Shown: piece by piece, positions 57,534 through 64,000 of the stretch | Numbering within the stretch: position 1 is the first letter of the stretch | Layout: each line of letters opens with the position of its first letter | Origin: DASXMR01 sp036495525 | GTDB taxonomy: Bacteria; Actinomycetota; Actinomycetes; Streptosporangiales; Streptosporangiaceae | Length of the DNA: 64,000 nucleotides | Direction: 5' to 3' | NCBI GenBank assembly: GCA_036495525.1 | Contig: DASXMR010000098.1 | Coordinates: 1-64,000, forward strand | Position numbers and translations under genes: made by a program | Notes under the pieces: model-generated | The model's database searches: none | Seen by the model: the letters and a program-made list of their open reading frames with translations, nothing else | What the model was told of the DNA's origin: nothing

Positions 57534-59966
57534 CTAGCGCAGGGACAGCGCGGCCAGGGCGGCGTTGACAATCGAGCCGGCGTCCAGGTCGTGCGCCCGG
57601 TACAGGTCGGCGACCGATCCCGACTGGCCGAACGAGTCGACACCGAGGCTCACCGCCGGGACGCCGAGCGCCGAGCCGAGCCAGCTCATCGCGTGCGAGG
57701 CAGCGTCCTGCACGGTCACGATTGGCGCCCGGTCAGGAAACACGGTGCGCAGCGCGCCTGGCACCGACGGCGCGGTTGCCGTGCGCACGCCGTGCCGCAG
57801 CGTCCGCTGCCAGGCACGGTACAGCCGGTCAGCCGAGGTGACGTCGACGACCGTGGCGGCGATGCCTTCCTCGCTGAGCTCGGCGGCCGCGGTCAGCACC
57901 TCGGGCAGCACGGCGCCTGAGCCGACCAGGTAGACCGGCGGCGCGCCGGGCCCGGCCGCGCCGCTGCCGTCGACCAGGCAGTACCCGCCGGCCAGCACCT
58001 GGCGGCGCAGGATCGCGTCGCCGAGCCGGTCCCGCGCCGCCTGGAACGGCTGCTGGTCGATGCCGCGGGTGGTCAGCCGGAAGTAGTACGAGCCGCCCTC
58101 CGGCTGCGCGGCGCCGGGAGCTGGCGCGCTCGCGCCCGCGATGGACTGCAGCGCTCCGCACAGCAGCCAGTCAAGCGCGACCGCGTAGCCGGGCTCGATG
58201 AACGTGACGTTCGGCAGCTCAAGGCCGACCGAGGCGGTGATCGTCGACTGGTGCGCGCCGCCCTCGGGCGCCAGGCTGACCCCCGACGGCGTGCCGGCCA
58301 CCAGGAACCGGGCGCCCGAGTACACCGAGTAGATGAACGCGTCCAGGCCGCGCAGCACGAACGGGTCGTAGACGGTGCCGACCGGCAGCAGCGGCTGCCC
58401 GGACAGGTCGAATGACAAGCCGAGCTGGCCGAGCAGCAGGAACAGGTTCATCTCGCTGATGCCAAGCTCGATGTGCTGGCCCTCGGGGCTCTCAGCCCAG
58501 CGCAGCACCGGGTCCTCGCTCCAGGCACGCCTGCGCTGCGGGCTGAAGACGCCCTTGCGGTTGATGAAGCCCGCCAGGTTGGTGGAGGTCGCGACGTCCG
58601 GCGCGGTGGTCACCAGGTAGGGCGCGACGGTGTCGGCGCGGGACAGGTCGACCAGGATGCGGCCGAACGCCTCCTGGGTCGAGATCGGCCGCGACGACCG
58701 GATGCCGGTCGACTCAGGCACCGCGATGGCCGGAACCCCGGCCGCTGCCTGGCCGGCCGGACTGGAGAGGGTCACGGCGCCGCCGGCTGCCGGTCCTGAG
58801 CCGTGGCCGGACAAGTGCTCGCGGCGGGTAGCCGCCCACTGCCCGGCCGGCGTCACCGGATCGAGCCGGTCCCACTCGGTCTGCTCGGTCAGCCCTAGCT
58901 GCCCGCGCAGCGCGCCGATCTGCTCGGTGGTCAGCAGGGCCGAGTGGTTACGCGGGTTCCCGGCCATGGGCAGCCCCCAGCCCTTGACCGTGTAGGCGAA
59001 AAGCACGCTCGGCCGCTCGGTTTCCTTTTCGCACTCGGCGAACGCCTCAAGCAGCGCGCCGATGTCGTGCCCGGCAAGGTCGGTAACCAGCCCGGCCAGC
59101 TCGTCGTCGCCGATGTCACGGCAGAACGCCGTCACCTCGTCCGGCGCGCCGTCCAGGAAGCGGTCGCGCAGCTCCTGACCGCCGAGCCCGAACAGCGACT
59201 GGTAGTGCTCGTTCGGCATGGCGTCGATCCAGTCGCGCAGCGCGCCGCCGCCTGGCCGGGCGAAAGCCTGCCGCAGCCTGGTGCCGTACTTGGCCTCGGC
59301 GACGTGCCAGCCAGCGGCCGTGAACTGCTGCTCCCACTGGGCGATCCGGACGCCGGGCACCACCCTGTCCAGGGACTGCCGGTTGACGTCGACGATCCAC
59401 ATCACGTCGCCCAGGCCGTCGGTGGCCGGGTCGGCGACCGCCTCCCAGACGTTCCCCTCGTCCAGCTCCGCGTCGCCGATCACGGCGACGAACCTGCTGC
59501 GCGGCCGGTCGCCGAAGTGCGCGTTGACGTACCGCCTGGTCGCCGCAGCGAACAGCGGCGCGGCGGCGCCCAGGCCGACCGAGCCGGTGGAGAAGTCGAC
59601 CCGGTCGGGGTCCTTGGTGCGGCTCGGGTAGGACTGCAGCCCGCCGAACGCGCGCAGCGTGGTCAGGTAGGACCGGTCCAGGTTGCCGAGCAGGTACTGG
59701 ATGGCGTGGAACACCGGCGAGGCGTGCGGCTTGACGCTGACCTTGTCCGGCGCGTCGAGGAAGGCGAAGTACAGCGCCGTGAGCACGGTGACGAGGCTGG
59801 CGCTTGATGCCTGATGCCCGCCGACCTTCACCCCGTCGCCGGTGTCGCGCTCGTGGTTGGCGGCATCCACGATACGAGTGGAAAGCCAGAGCACGCGCTG
59901 CTGGATCTGCTCGAGGACATCCAGGTCAGCGGGCAGGCATTCGTTCTGCCTGGGGGGCGAGGACAT
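57534..59966 (-). CDS. Transketolase / pyruvate dehydrogenase E1-like TPP enzyme
   Basis: The 810-aa TPP enzyme resembles the homodimeric pyruvate dehydrogenase E1/transketolase group. It has DGVKVGGHQASSASLVTVLTALYFAFL (44-70), the TPP/Mg motif GDAELDEGNVWEA (164-176) with IVDVNRQSLDRVVPG, a pyrimidine-domain segment LGISEMNLFLLLGQLG, and a transketolase-like C-domain (VYLVGSGAVLPEVLTAA). Residues about 386-417 form a Gly/Ala-rich insert between the first two domains. The usual substrate of these actinobacterial proteins is not settled. ATG 59966 is chosen since the longer frame is basic and unlike the family. It is divergent from the leu leader. Confidence 0.85.
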   Translation of the reverse strand: MSSPPRQNECLPADLDVLEQIQQRVLWLSTRIVDAANHERDTGDGVKVGGHQASSASLVTVLTALYFAFLDAPDKVSVKPHASPVFHAIQYLLGNLDRSYLTTLRAFGGLQSYPSRTKDPDRVDFSTGSVGLGAAAPLFAAATRRYVNAHFGDRPRSRFVAVIGDAELDEGNVWEAVADPATDGLGDVMWIVDVNRQSLDRVVPGVRIAQWEQQFTAAGWHVAEAKYGTRLRQAFARPGGGALRDWIDAMPNEHYQSLFGLGGQELRDRFLDGAPDEVTAFCRDIGDDELAGLVTDLAGHDIGALLEAFAECEKETERPSVLFAYTVKGWGLPMAGNPRNHSALLTTEQIGALRGQLGLTEQTEWDRLDPVTPAGQWAATRREHLSGHGSGPAAGGAVTLSSPAGQAAAGVPAIAVPESTGIRSSRPISTQEAFGRILVDLSRADTVAPYLVTTAPDVATSTNLAGFINRKGVFSPQRRRAWSEDPVLRWAESPEGQHIELGISEMNLFLLLGQLGLSFDLSGQPLLPVGTVYDPFVLRGLDAFIYSVYSGARFLVAGTPSGVSLAPEGGAHQSTITASVGLELPNVTFIEPGYAVALDWLLCGALQSIAGASAPAPGAAQPEGGSYYFRLTTRGIDQQPFQAARDRLGDAILRRQVLAGGYCLVDGSGAAGPGAPPVYLVGSGAVLPEVLTAAAELSEEGIAATVVDVTSADRLYRAWQRTLRHGVRTATAPSVPGALRTVFPDRAPIVTVQDAASHAMSWLGSALGVPAVSLGVDSFGQSGSVADLYRAHDLDAGSIVNAALAALSLR

Positions 59967-60042
59967 GCCAAGAACGGTACTAGGCGGCGAGGCGGAAGCG
60001 CGGCAGGCCGGCCGCCAGGACCAGCCGCGCGAGCGCATCGGC

Positions 60043-60048
60043 TACAGT
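60043..60048 (+). promoter_or_regulatory. Candidate -10 box before the leu leader peptide
   Basis: TACAGT lies 9 bases before the leader ATG at 60058. This would start transcription at or within a few bases of the ATG, giving a leaderless or very short leader. No good -35 hexamer was found. Confidence 0.35.
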
Positions 60049-60057
60049 GGTCGGATC

Positions 60058-60102
60058 ATGCGGCGCTTGGTACTTATTCTTAGCAGCCGTAGCGGGACCT
60101 GA
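60058..60102 (+). CDS. leuL: Leader peptide of the leuCD operon (MRRLVLILSSRSGT)
   Basis: A 14-codon frame encodes MRRLVLILSSRSGT with five consecutive branched-chain codons TTG GTA CTT ATT CTT, all types rarely used in this GC-rich genome. The stop lies in a hairpin whose left arm begins just after these codons (60087-60096 with 60120-60129, perfect 10 bp). A second pairing, 60111-60118 with 60144-60151, is mutually exclusive with it. This is the layout of a ribosome-mediated attenuator. It lies about 405 bp upstream of leuC, the next large plus-strand gene. Confidence 0.75.
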   Translation: MRRLVLILSSRSGT

Positions 60103-60151
60103 TCAGGGCAGGCCAGCGACCCGCTACGGGATGAGGTGCTGGCCGCTGGCC
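60087..60151 (+). promoter_or_regulatory. Mutually exclusive hairpins after the leu leader peptide
   Basis: Hairpin A pairs 60087-60096 with 60120-60129 (CCGTAGCGGG and complement). Hairpin B pairs 60111-60118 with 60144-60151 (GGCCAGCG and complement). A and B cross, so only one can form. A ribosome stalled on the Leu/Val/Ile codons would cover or approach the left arm of A. A terminator stem with a T-run was not identified here; a CGGGA/TCCCG pairing (60127-60162) followed by TTT is possible. Confidence 0.5.
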
Positions 60152-60263
60152 CTTCGCTCCCGCCCTTTCGATAGCGGTCGAGCGCGTTAGCCGCCCCGCG
60201 GCCGGTCCTTTGCTGGACGCCCTGGACAAGCCATCAGCTTCGCTACGCCTCTGGAGTACCGCC

Positions 60264-60395
60264 ATGCCTGATTCTCATGCCCACGGCAATTCCGCCGACA
60301 GCGCCGACAACGCAGCCAGGGCGCTGCAGGCCGTGCAGGTGGCCCTGGACCGCCGCGACAACGGCGGCGACGGGAACGCCCCGGCCGACCAGTAA
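60264..60395 (+). CDS. Possible 43-aa protein between leu leader and leuC
   Basis: The frame encodes MPDSHAHGNSADSADNAARALQAVQVALDRRDNGGDGNAPADQ-type sequence, hydrophilic with one short helix-prone middle. GGAG lies 7 bases before the ATG, a good ribosome site. It ends 114 bp before leuC, before a strong hairpin. Branched-chain residues are few, so it is not a classical leader peptide. It may be a genuine small protein or a chance frame. Confidence 0.35.
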   Translation: MPDSHAHGNSADSADNAARALQAVQVALDRRDNGGDGNAPADQ

Positions 60396-60428
60396 CGCCC
60401 GTCCGGCCAGCAGCACAGCATTCCCGTG

Positions 60429-60470
60429 ATCGTGGCGAGCTGCTCCCCCAGGGCAGCAGCTCGCCACGAT
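60429..60470 (+). terminator. 16-bp hairpin upstream of leuC
   Basis: Arms 60429-60444 and 60455-60470 are perfectly complementary over 16 bp around a 10-base loop. It lies 38 bases before the leuC start. It may be the terminator controlled by the leu leader, or a structure that separates the small gene from leuC. A T-run is absent. Confidence 0.5.
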
Positions 60471-60508
60471 GATGAACAGTAACGACGACCCATGGACGAG
60501 GAAGTGAC

Positions 60509-61906
60509 GTGACCGAGCGCCTGTTCGACAAGGTCTGGGACCGGCACCTGGTGGCCAGCCCCGAGGGTGAGCCGCCGCTGCTCTACATCGACATGCACCT
60601 GGTGCACGAGGTCACCTCGCCGCAGGCGTTCGAGGGCCTGGAGCAGGCCGGCCGGCGGGTCAGGCGCAGCGACCTGACCCTGGCGACGATGGACCACGAC
60701 GTGCCGACCATCGGATCCGACCGGCCGATCGCCGACCCGCTGGCGGCCGAGCAGATCCGCCGGCTGCGGGTCAACTGCGCGGCGCACGGTGTCACGCTGC
60801 ACGCGCTCGGCAGCATCGAGCAGGGCATCGTGCACGTGATCGGCCCGCAGCTCGGCCTCACCCAGCCCGGCATGACCGTGGTGTGCGGCGACAGCCACAC
60901 CTCGACGCACGGCGCGTTCGGCGCGCTGGCGTTCGGCATCGGCACCACCGAGGTCGAGCACGTGCTGGCGACCCAGACGCTGCGGCAGCGCAAGCCGGCC
61001 GCGATGGCCGTCACCGTGGACGGCGAGCTGCCCGACCACCTGGCCGCCAAGGACCTGGTGCTCGGGATCATCCGCGCGCTCGGTCCCGGCGGCGGGGCCG
61101 GGTCGGTGATCGAGTACCGGGGCGCGGCGATCAGGGCACTGTCGATGGAGGGCAGGATGACGGTCTGCAACATGTCCATCGAGGGCGGCGCCAGGGCCGG
61201 GATGATCGCGCCTGACGACACGACGTTCAGCTACCTGGAGGGCCGCCGCCACAGCCCGGCCGGCCAGCGGTGGGAGCAGGCGCTCGACGAGTGGCGCGCG
61301 CTGGCGACCGAGCCCGGCGCCCGGTTCGACGCCGAGATCCGGATCGACGCCGCGTCGCTGGCCCCGGCGGTCACCTGGGGGACCACCCCGGCCCAGTCGG
61401 TCTTCATCGACGACGTCGTGCCCGACCCGGCCTCGTTCCCGACCGCGGCGCAGCAGGAGGCGGCCAGCCGAGCGCTGACCTACATGGGCCTGCTGCCTGG
61501 CACCCCGATGCGGGAGGTGCCGGTCGACGCCGTGTTCATCGGCTCGTGCACCAACGGGCGCCTGGAGGACCTGCGGGCCGCGGCCAGCGTGGTCAGCGGG
61601 CGCAAGGTGCACGACGGCGTCCGCGCGCTGGTGGTACCAGGCTCGGCCAGGGTCCGCGCGCAGGCCGAGGCCGAGGGCCTGGACCAGCAGTTCATCAGCG
61701 CCGGGTTCGAGTGGCGCACGGCCGGCTGCTCGATGTGCCTCGGCATGAACGGCGACATCGTCGCGCCCGGCGAGCGCTGCGCCTCCACCAGCAACCGCAA
61801 TTTCGAGGGCCGCCAGGGACCAGGCGGCCGCACCCACCTCGTCTCGCCAGCCATGGCCGCCGCCACCGCGGTGGCAGGCCGCTTCGCCACCCCAGGAGAC
61901 CTGTGA
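60509..61906 (+). CDS. leuC: 3-isopropylmalate dehydratase large subunit
   Basis: The 465-aa aconitase-family subunit carries the 4Fe-4S cluster that isomerises 2- to 3-isopropylmalate in leucine synthesis. Family marks are ERLFDKVWDRHLV at the N-terminus, VCGDSHTSTHGAFGALAFGIGTTEVEHVLATQ, the first cluster Cys in FIGSCTNGRLEDL, and the Cys pair in AGCSMCLGMNGD. The GTG at 60509 has GAGGAAG upstream. The stop overlaps leuD by one base (TGATG). Attenuation by the upstream leader is likely. Confidence 0.96.
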   Translation: MTERLFDKVWDRHLVASPEGEPPLLYIDMHLVHEVTSPQAFEGLEQAGRRVRRSDLTLATMDHDVPTIGSDRPIADPLAAEQIRRLRVNCAAHGVTLHALGSIEQGIVHVIGPQLGLTQPGMTVVCGDSHTSTHGAFGALAFGIGTTEVEHVLATQTLRQRKPAAMAVTVDGELPDHLAAKDLVLGIIRALGPGGGAGSVIEYRGAAIRALSMEGRMTVCNMSIEGGARAGMIAPDDTTFSYLEGRRHSPAGQRWEQALDEWRALATEPGARFDAEIRIDAASLAPAVTWGTTPAQSVFIDDVVPDPASFPTAAQQEAASRALTYMGLLPGTPMREVPVDAVFIGSCTNGRLEDLRAAASVVSGRKVHDGVRALVVPGSARVRAQAEAEGLDQQFISAGFEWRTAGCSMCLGMNGDIVAPGERCASTSNRNFEGRQGPGGRTHLVSPAMAAATAVAGRFATPGDL

Positions 61907-62505
61907 TGCCAGGACTGCAGCTGATCACCGGACGCGCCGTCGCGCTGCCGCGCAGCGACGTCGACACCGACCAGATCATCCCCGCGGCCTGGCTGAAGCG
62001 GGTCGAGCGGACCGGGTTCGCCGCCGGGCTGTTCAGCGCCTGGCGCCAGGATCCGGAGTTCGCGCTGAACAAGCCGGGCGCCGACGGGGCGAGGATCCTC
62101 GTCGCCGGGCCGAATTTCGGCTGCGGATCGTCCCGCGAGCACGCCGTCTGGGCGCTGCAGGACTTCGGCTTCCGGGCGGTGGTCGCGCCGAGCTTCGCCG
62201 ACATCTTCCAGGGGAACGCGGTCAGCTCAGGGCTGGTGCCTGCCCGTCCGGCCGGTGCCGCCGTGGACCGGCTGCTGGCGGCGCTGGCCGCCGACCCCGA
62301 GGCGGAGATGGTGCTCGACGTCGCGGAGCGGACAGTCGCCATCCCGGCCGCCGGGCTGTCTGAGCCGTTCGCGCTTGACGACTTCGCCCGCTGGCGGCTA
62401 ATGGAGGGCCTGGACGACATCGCGCTGACGCTGCGGCACGAGCAGGCGATCACCACCTACGAGGCGGGCCGGGCGGCGTGGCTGCCAGCGGTTACCCCCG
62501 AATGA
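61906..62505 (+). CDS. leuD: 3-isopropylmalate dehydratase small subunit
   Basis: The 199-aa swivel-domain subunit completes the LeuCD dehydratase. It shows LPRSDVDTDQIIPAAWLKRVERTGFAAGLF, and the substrate-binding GPNFGCGSSREHAVWALQDFGFRAVVAPSFADIFQGNAV. It is translationally coupled to leuC. The downstream spacer carries the ilvB leader, so leuCD transcription probably ends before or is separate from ilvB. Confidence 0.96.
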   Translation: MPGLQLITGRAVALPRSDVDTDQIIPAAWLKRVERTGFAAGLFSAWRQDPEFALNKPGADGARILVAGPNFGCGSSREHAVWALQDFGFRAVVAPSFADIFQGNAVSSGLVPARPAGAAVDRLLAALAADPEAEMVLDVAERTVAIPAAGLSEPFALDDFARWRLMEGLDDIALTLRHEQAITTYEAGRAAWLPAVTPE

Positions 62506-62523
62506 GGCCGCTGCCCGCCGCCG

Positions 62524-62529
62524 GTAGGG
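62524..62529 (+). promoter_or_regulatory. Candidate -10 box for the ilvB leader
   Basis: TAGGGT lies 54 bases before the ilvB leader start codon, just after leuD. No convincing -35 was found. It is offered as the likely origin of the leader transcript; read-through from leuD is the alternative. Confidence 0.3.
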
Positions 62530-62582
62530 TAGCCTTGCGGGCAATATCGGCGGCCCCAGCCAGCACACGCGATGGAGCAAAA

Positions 62583-62624
62583 GTGCAGCTTAAGCACCTC
62601 TACCAGGTAATTCTTATCACGTAG
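62583..62624 (+). CDS. ilvL: Leader peptide of the ilvB operon (MQLKHLYQVILIT)
   Basis: A 13-codon frame starts at GTG and encodes MQLKHLYQVILIT. Codons GTA ATT CTT ATC give Val-Ile-Leu-Ile in a row, and CTT and CTC add Leu upstream. GGAG lies 5 bases before the start. The stop is at the left base of a hairpin (62621-62650), and an intrinsic terminator follows at 62652-62684. This is a classical transcription attenuator responding to branched-chain amino acids. ilvB starts 122 bp after the leader stop. Confidence 0.88.
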   Translation: MQLKHLYQVILIT

Positions 62625-62650
62625 CGCGAATCCGCACGGGTTCGCGCTAC
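62621..62650 (+). promoter_or_regulatory. Protector/pause hairpin of the ilvB attenuator
   Basis: GTAGCGCGAA (62621-62630) pairs perfectly with TTCGCGCTAC (62641-62650), and two further CC/GG pairs can form in the loop. The hairpin overlaps the leader stop codon. A ribosome stalled at the VILI codons would disturb its left arm, altering the folding of the terminator that starts two bases later. Confidence 0.75.
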
Positions 62651-62651
62651 T

Positions 62652-62684
62652 ACCTCCTACGCCACGACGGCGAGGAGGTTTTTT
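62652..62684 (+). terminator. Intrinsic terminator of the ilvB attenuator
   Basis: ACCTCCTACGCC (62652-62663) pairs with GGCGAGGAGGT (62669-62679) with one bulged A and a 5-base loop, followed by six T (62679-62684). This is the only stem plus T-run terminator noticed in the window, and it lies 63 bases before ilvB. Confidence 0.85.
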
Positions 62685-62746
62685 GTTGGCCCGGGCCAGG
62701 CCGGCCCAGGTATTTGCTGACACAGCATCAGCAGAAGGAGTGTCCA

Positions 62747-64000
62747 GTGCAGCTCACCGGAGCCCAGGCTCTCGTCCGGAGCCTTGAGGAACAGGGCGCC
62801 GAGGTGGTCTTCGGGCTGCCCGGCGGGGCGATCCTGCCCGCCTACGACCCGATCAGGTCCTCATCGCTACGGCACGTGCTGGTACGGCACGAGCAGGGCG
62901 CGGGACACGCGGCCGAGGGGTATGCCTGGGCCACCGGCAAGGCCGGCGTGTGCATGGCGACCAGCGGGACAGGCGCGACCAACCTGGTCACCGCCATCGC
63001 CGACGCTTACATGGACTCGGTGCCGCTGGTGGCGATCACCGGGCAGGTCCCGGGCCCCATGATCGGCACCGACGCGTTCCAGGAGGCCGACATCACCGGC
63101 ATCACGCTGCCGGTGACCAAGCACAACGAGCTGGTGACCAACGCGAGCCGGATCCCGGCCGCCATCGCCGAGGCGTTCCACCTGGCGTCGACGGGCCGGC
63201 CGGGGCCGGTGCTCGTGGACGTGCCCAAGGACGTGCTGCAGGCGCCGATGACCTGGCGCGGCTGGCCGCCTGCCCTTGAGCTGCCCGGCTACCGGGTGCC
63301 TGGCGCGCCCGACAGCGCGCTGATCAGGCAGGCAGCAGAGCTGCTGCACGGTGCGCGCCGGCCGGTGCTGTACGCCGGCGGCGGCGTGATCAAGTCGGAC
63401 TCGCACGCTGAGCTGCGCGCCCTGGCCGAGGCGGCCGGCGCCCCGGTGACGACGACGCTGATGGCACGCGGCGCCTTCCCCGACGCGCACCCGCTCGCCC
63501 TCGGCATGCCGGGCATGCACGGCTGCTACACCGCGGTCGCAGCGCTGCAGGAGGCCGACCTGATCGTGGCGCTCGGGGCCAGGTTCGACGACCGGGTGAC
63601 CGGCAGGCTGGCCGACTTCGCGCCGCGCGCGGCTGTGGTGCACGCCGACGTCGACCCGGCCGAGATCGGCAAGAACCGCAGTGCTGACGTGGCCATCGTC
63701 GGTGACTTGCGTGCGGTGCTCGGCGAGCTGGCCGAGTGCATGGCGGCACTGGTGCAGGCCGGGGGGCCGCCGGACACGGCCGGCTGGCTTGCCGACATCG
63801 CCGGGTGGAAGCGCCGGTTCCCGCTGCGCTACGCACAGCAGGACGACGGCCCGCTGAAGCCCCAGCACGTGGTCGAGCGGCTGTCAGCGCTCACCGGCGG
63901 CGAGGCCGTCGTGGTAGCCGGCGTCGGGCAGCACCAGATGCACGCGGCGCAGCACTTCTCCTTCGCCCGGCCCAGGTCCTGGATCAACTCCGGCGGGCTC
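62747..64000 (+). CDS. ilvB: Acetolactate synthase large subunit, cut by window end
   Basis: The first 418 codons are present. The protein is the TPP/FAD enzyme that condenses pyruvate to acetolactate (or with 2-oxobutyrate) at the start of Val/Leu/Ile synthesis. It reads TGAQALVRSLEEQGAEVVFGLPGGAILPAYD, the catalytic Glu in LVRHEQGAGHAAEGYA, then TGQVPGPMIGTDAFQEAD, and GVGQHQMHAAQ at the beginning of the TPP domain. The GTG at 62747 has AAGGAG 6-7 bases upstream. It is controlled by the attenuator described above. ilvN and ilvC would be expected beyond the window. Confidence 0.95.
   Translation, partial: MQLTGAQALVRSLEEQGAEVVFGLPGGAILPAYDPIRSSSLRHVLVRHEQGAGHAAEGYAWATGKAGVCMATSGTGATNLVTAIADAYMDSVPLVAITGQVPGPMIGTDAFQEADITGITLPVTKHNELVTNASRIPAAIAEAFHLASTGRPGPVLVDVPKDVLQAPMTWRGWPPALELPGYRVPGAPDSALIRQAAELLHGARRPVLYAGGGVIKSDSHAELRALAEAAGAPVTTTLMARGAFPDAHPLALGMPGMHGCYTAVAALQEADLIVALGARFDDRVTGRLADFAPRAAVVHADVDPAEIGKNRSADVAIVGDLRAVLGELAECMAALVQAGGPPDTAGWLADIAGWKRRFPLRYAQQDDGPLKPQHVVERLSALTGGEAVVVAGVGQHQMHAAQHFSFARPRSWINSGGL

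Noticed and set aside
1..64000. tRNA, rRNA, CRISPR arrays, insertion sequences, prophage or attachment sites
   Set aside because: No cloverleaf-like sequence, regular spacer-repeat array, transposase or integrase was recognised on either strand by reading; a dedicated tRNA and IS search was not possible here.

Overview
The window is very GC-rich, with dense genes, many GTG starts and frequent 1-4 bp gene overlaps. Together with MmyB-type and DUF5753 XRE regulators, ECF sigma/zinc-finger anti-sigma pairs, BlaI/M56 pairs and a MimR-type propane monooxygenase locus, this points to a soil-type filamentous actinomycete. I cannot name the species from sequence alone.

Region 1 (1-15 kb) holds unlinked housekeeping and accessory genes: an alpha/beta hydrolase, an ArsR-type regulator divergent from an MFS exporter, Ohr, nitronate monooxygenase, GNAT, a decayed aminoglycoside-phosphotransferase-like gene, small orphan proteins, a BBE-type FAD oxidase, an SGNH lipoprotein, DUF899, a ZIP-like transporter, and an MFS + glycerol-1-phosphate-dehydrogenase-like pair. 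Region 2 (15-31 kb) holds a spermidine-synthase-like protein, a 1435-aa Lhr helicase, a secreted propeller-like protein, VOC, a COG4705 membrane protein and UppP. UppP is divergent from a BlaI/M56 pair across a duplicated segment carrying BlaI-type operators. Then come an XRE regulator, a PAS protein preceded by two strong hairpins, a hydrolase, DUF1707 and an ATP-dependent DNA ligase.

Region 3 (31.8-45.8 kb) is the metabolic centrepiece. It has a SatP-type acetate permease and a MimR-like activator on the minus strand. On the plus strand are a small unknown protein and a nine-gene operon: diiron propane/acetone monooxygenase (prmA, prmB, prmC, prmD), amidohydrolase, MIP18-type Fe-S assembly factor, Zn alcohol dehydrogenase, dedicated GroEL-like chaperonin and an Nramp metal transporter. 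Inverted repeats of the form GTCTCA-N3-TGAGAC lie between mimR and the small gene, upstream of prmA, and (degenerate) upstream of satP. They are good candidates for activator sites that unify the locus. The likely route is propane to 2-propanol (monooxygenase), to acetone (ADH), and onward. The chaperonin, Fe-S factor and metal importer would serve maturation.

Region 4 (45.8-57.5 kb) has an FAD aromatic monooxygenase, a coupled amidohydrolase/SDR pair, an internally deleted HAD-IIA gene, VOC and MmyB-like regulators. It also carries an ECF sigma factor with two paralogous zinc-finger anti-sigma proteins and a Lipoprotein_15 protein. The sigma and lipoprotein genes share a TGAAC-N17-CGTA promoter-like element. 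A Baeyer-Villiger monooxygenase gene is interrupted by a single in-frame TAG.

Region 5 (57.5-64 kb) holds a transketolase/pyruvate-dehydrogenase-E1-like gene and then branched-chain amino acid biosynthesis: leuC, leuD and ilvB (cut by the window edge). Both transcription units start with an unannotated leader peptide. These are MRRLVLILSSRSGT before leuCD and MQLKHLYQVILIT before ilvB. Each has a run of Leu/Val/Ile codons of types rare in this genome followed by hairpins, and the ilvB leader ends in a stem plus T6 terminator. No tRNA, rRNA, CRISPR array or insertion sequence was recognised. A recurring oddity is low-complexity Gly/Ala/Pro/Gln-rich inserts inside otherwise conserved enzyme domains.
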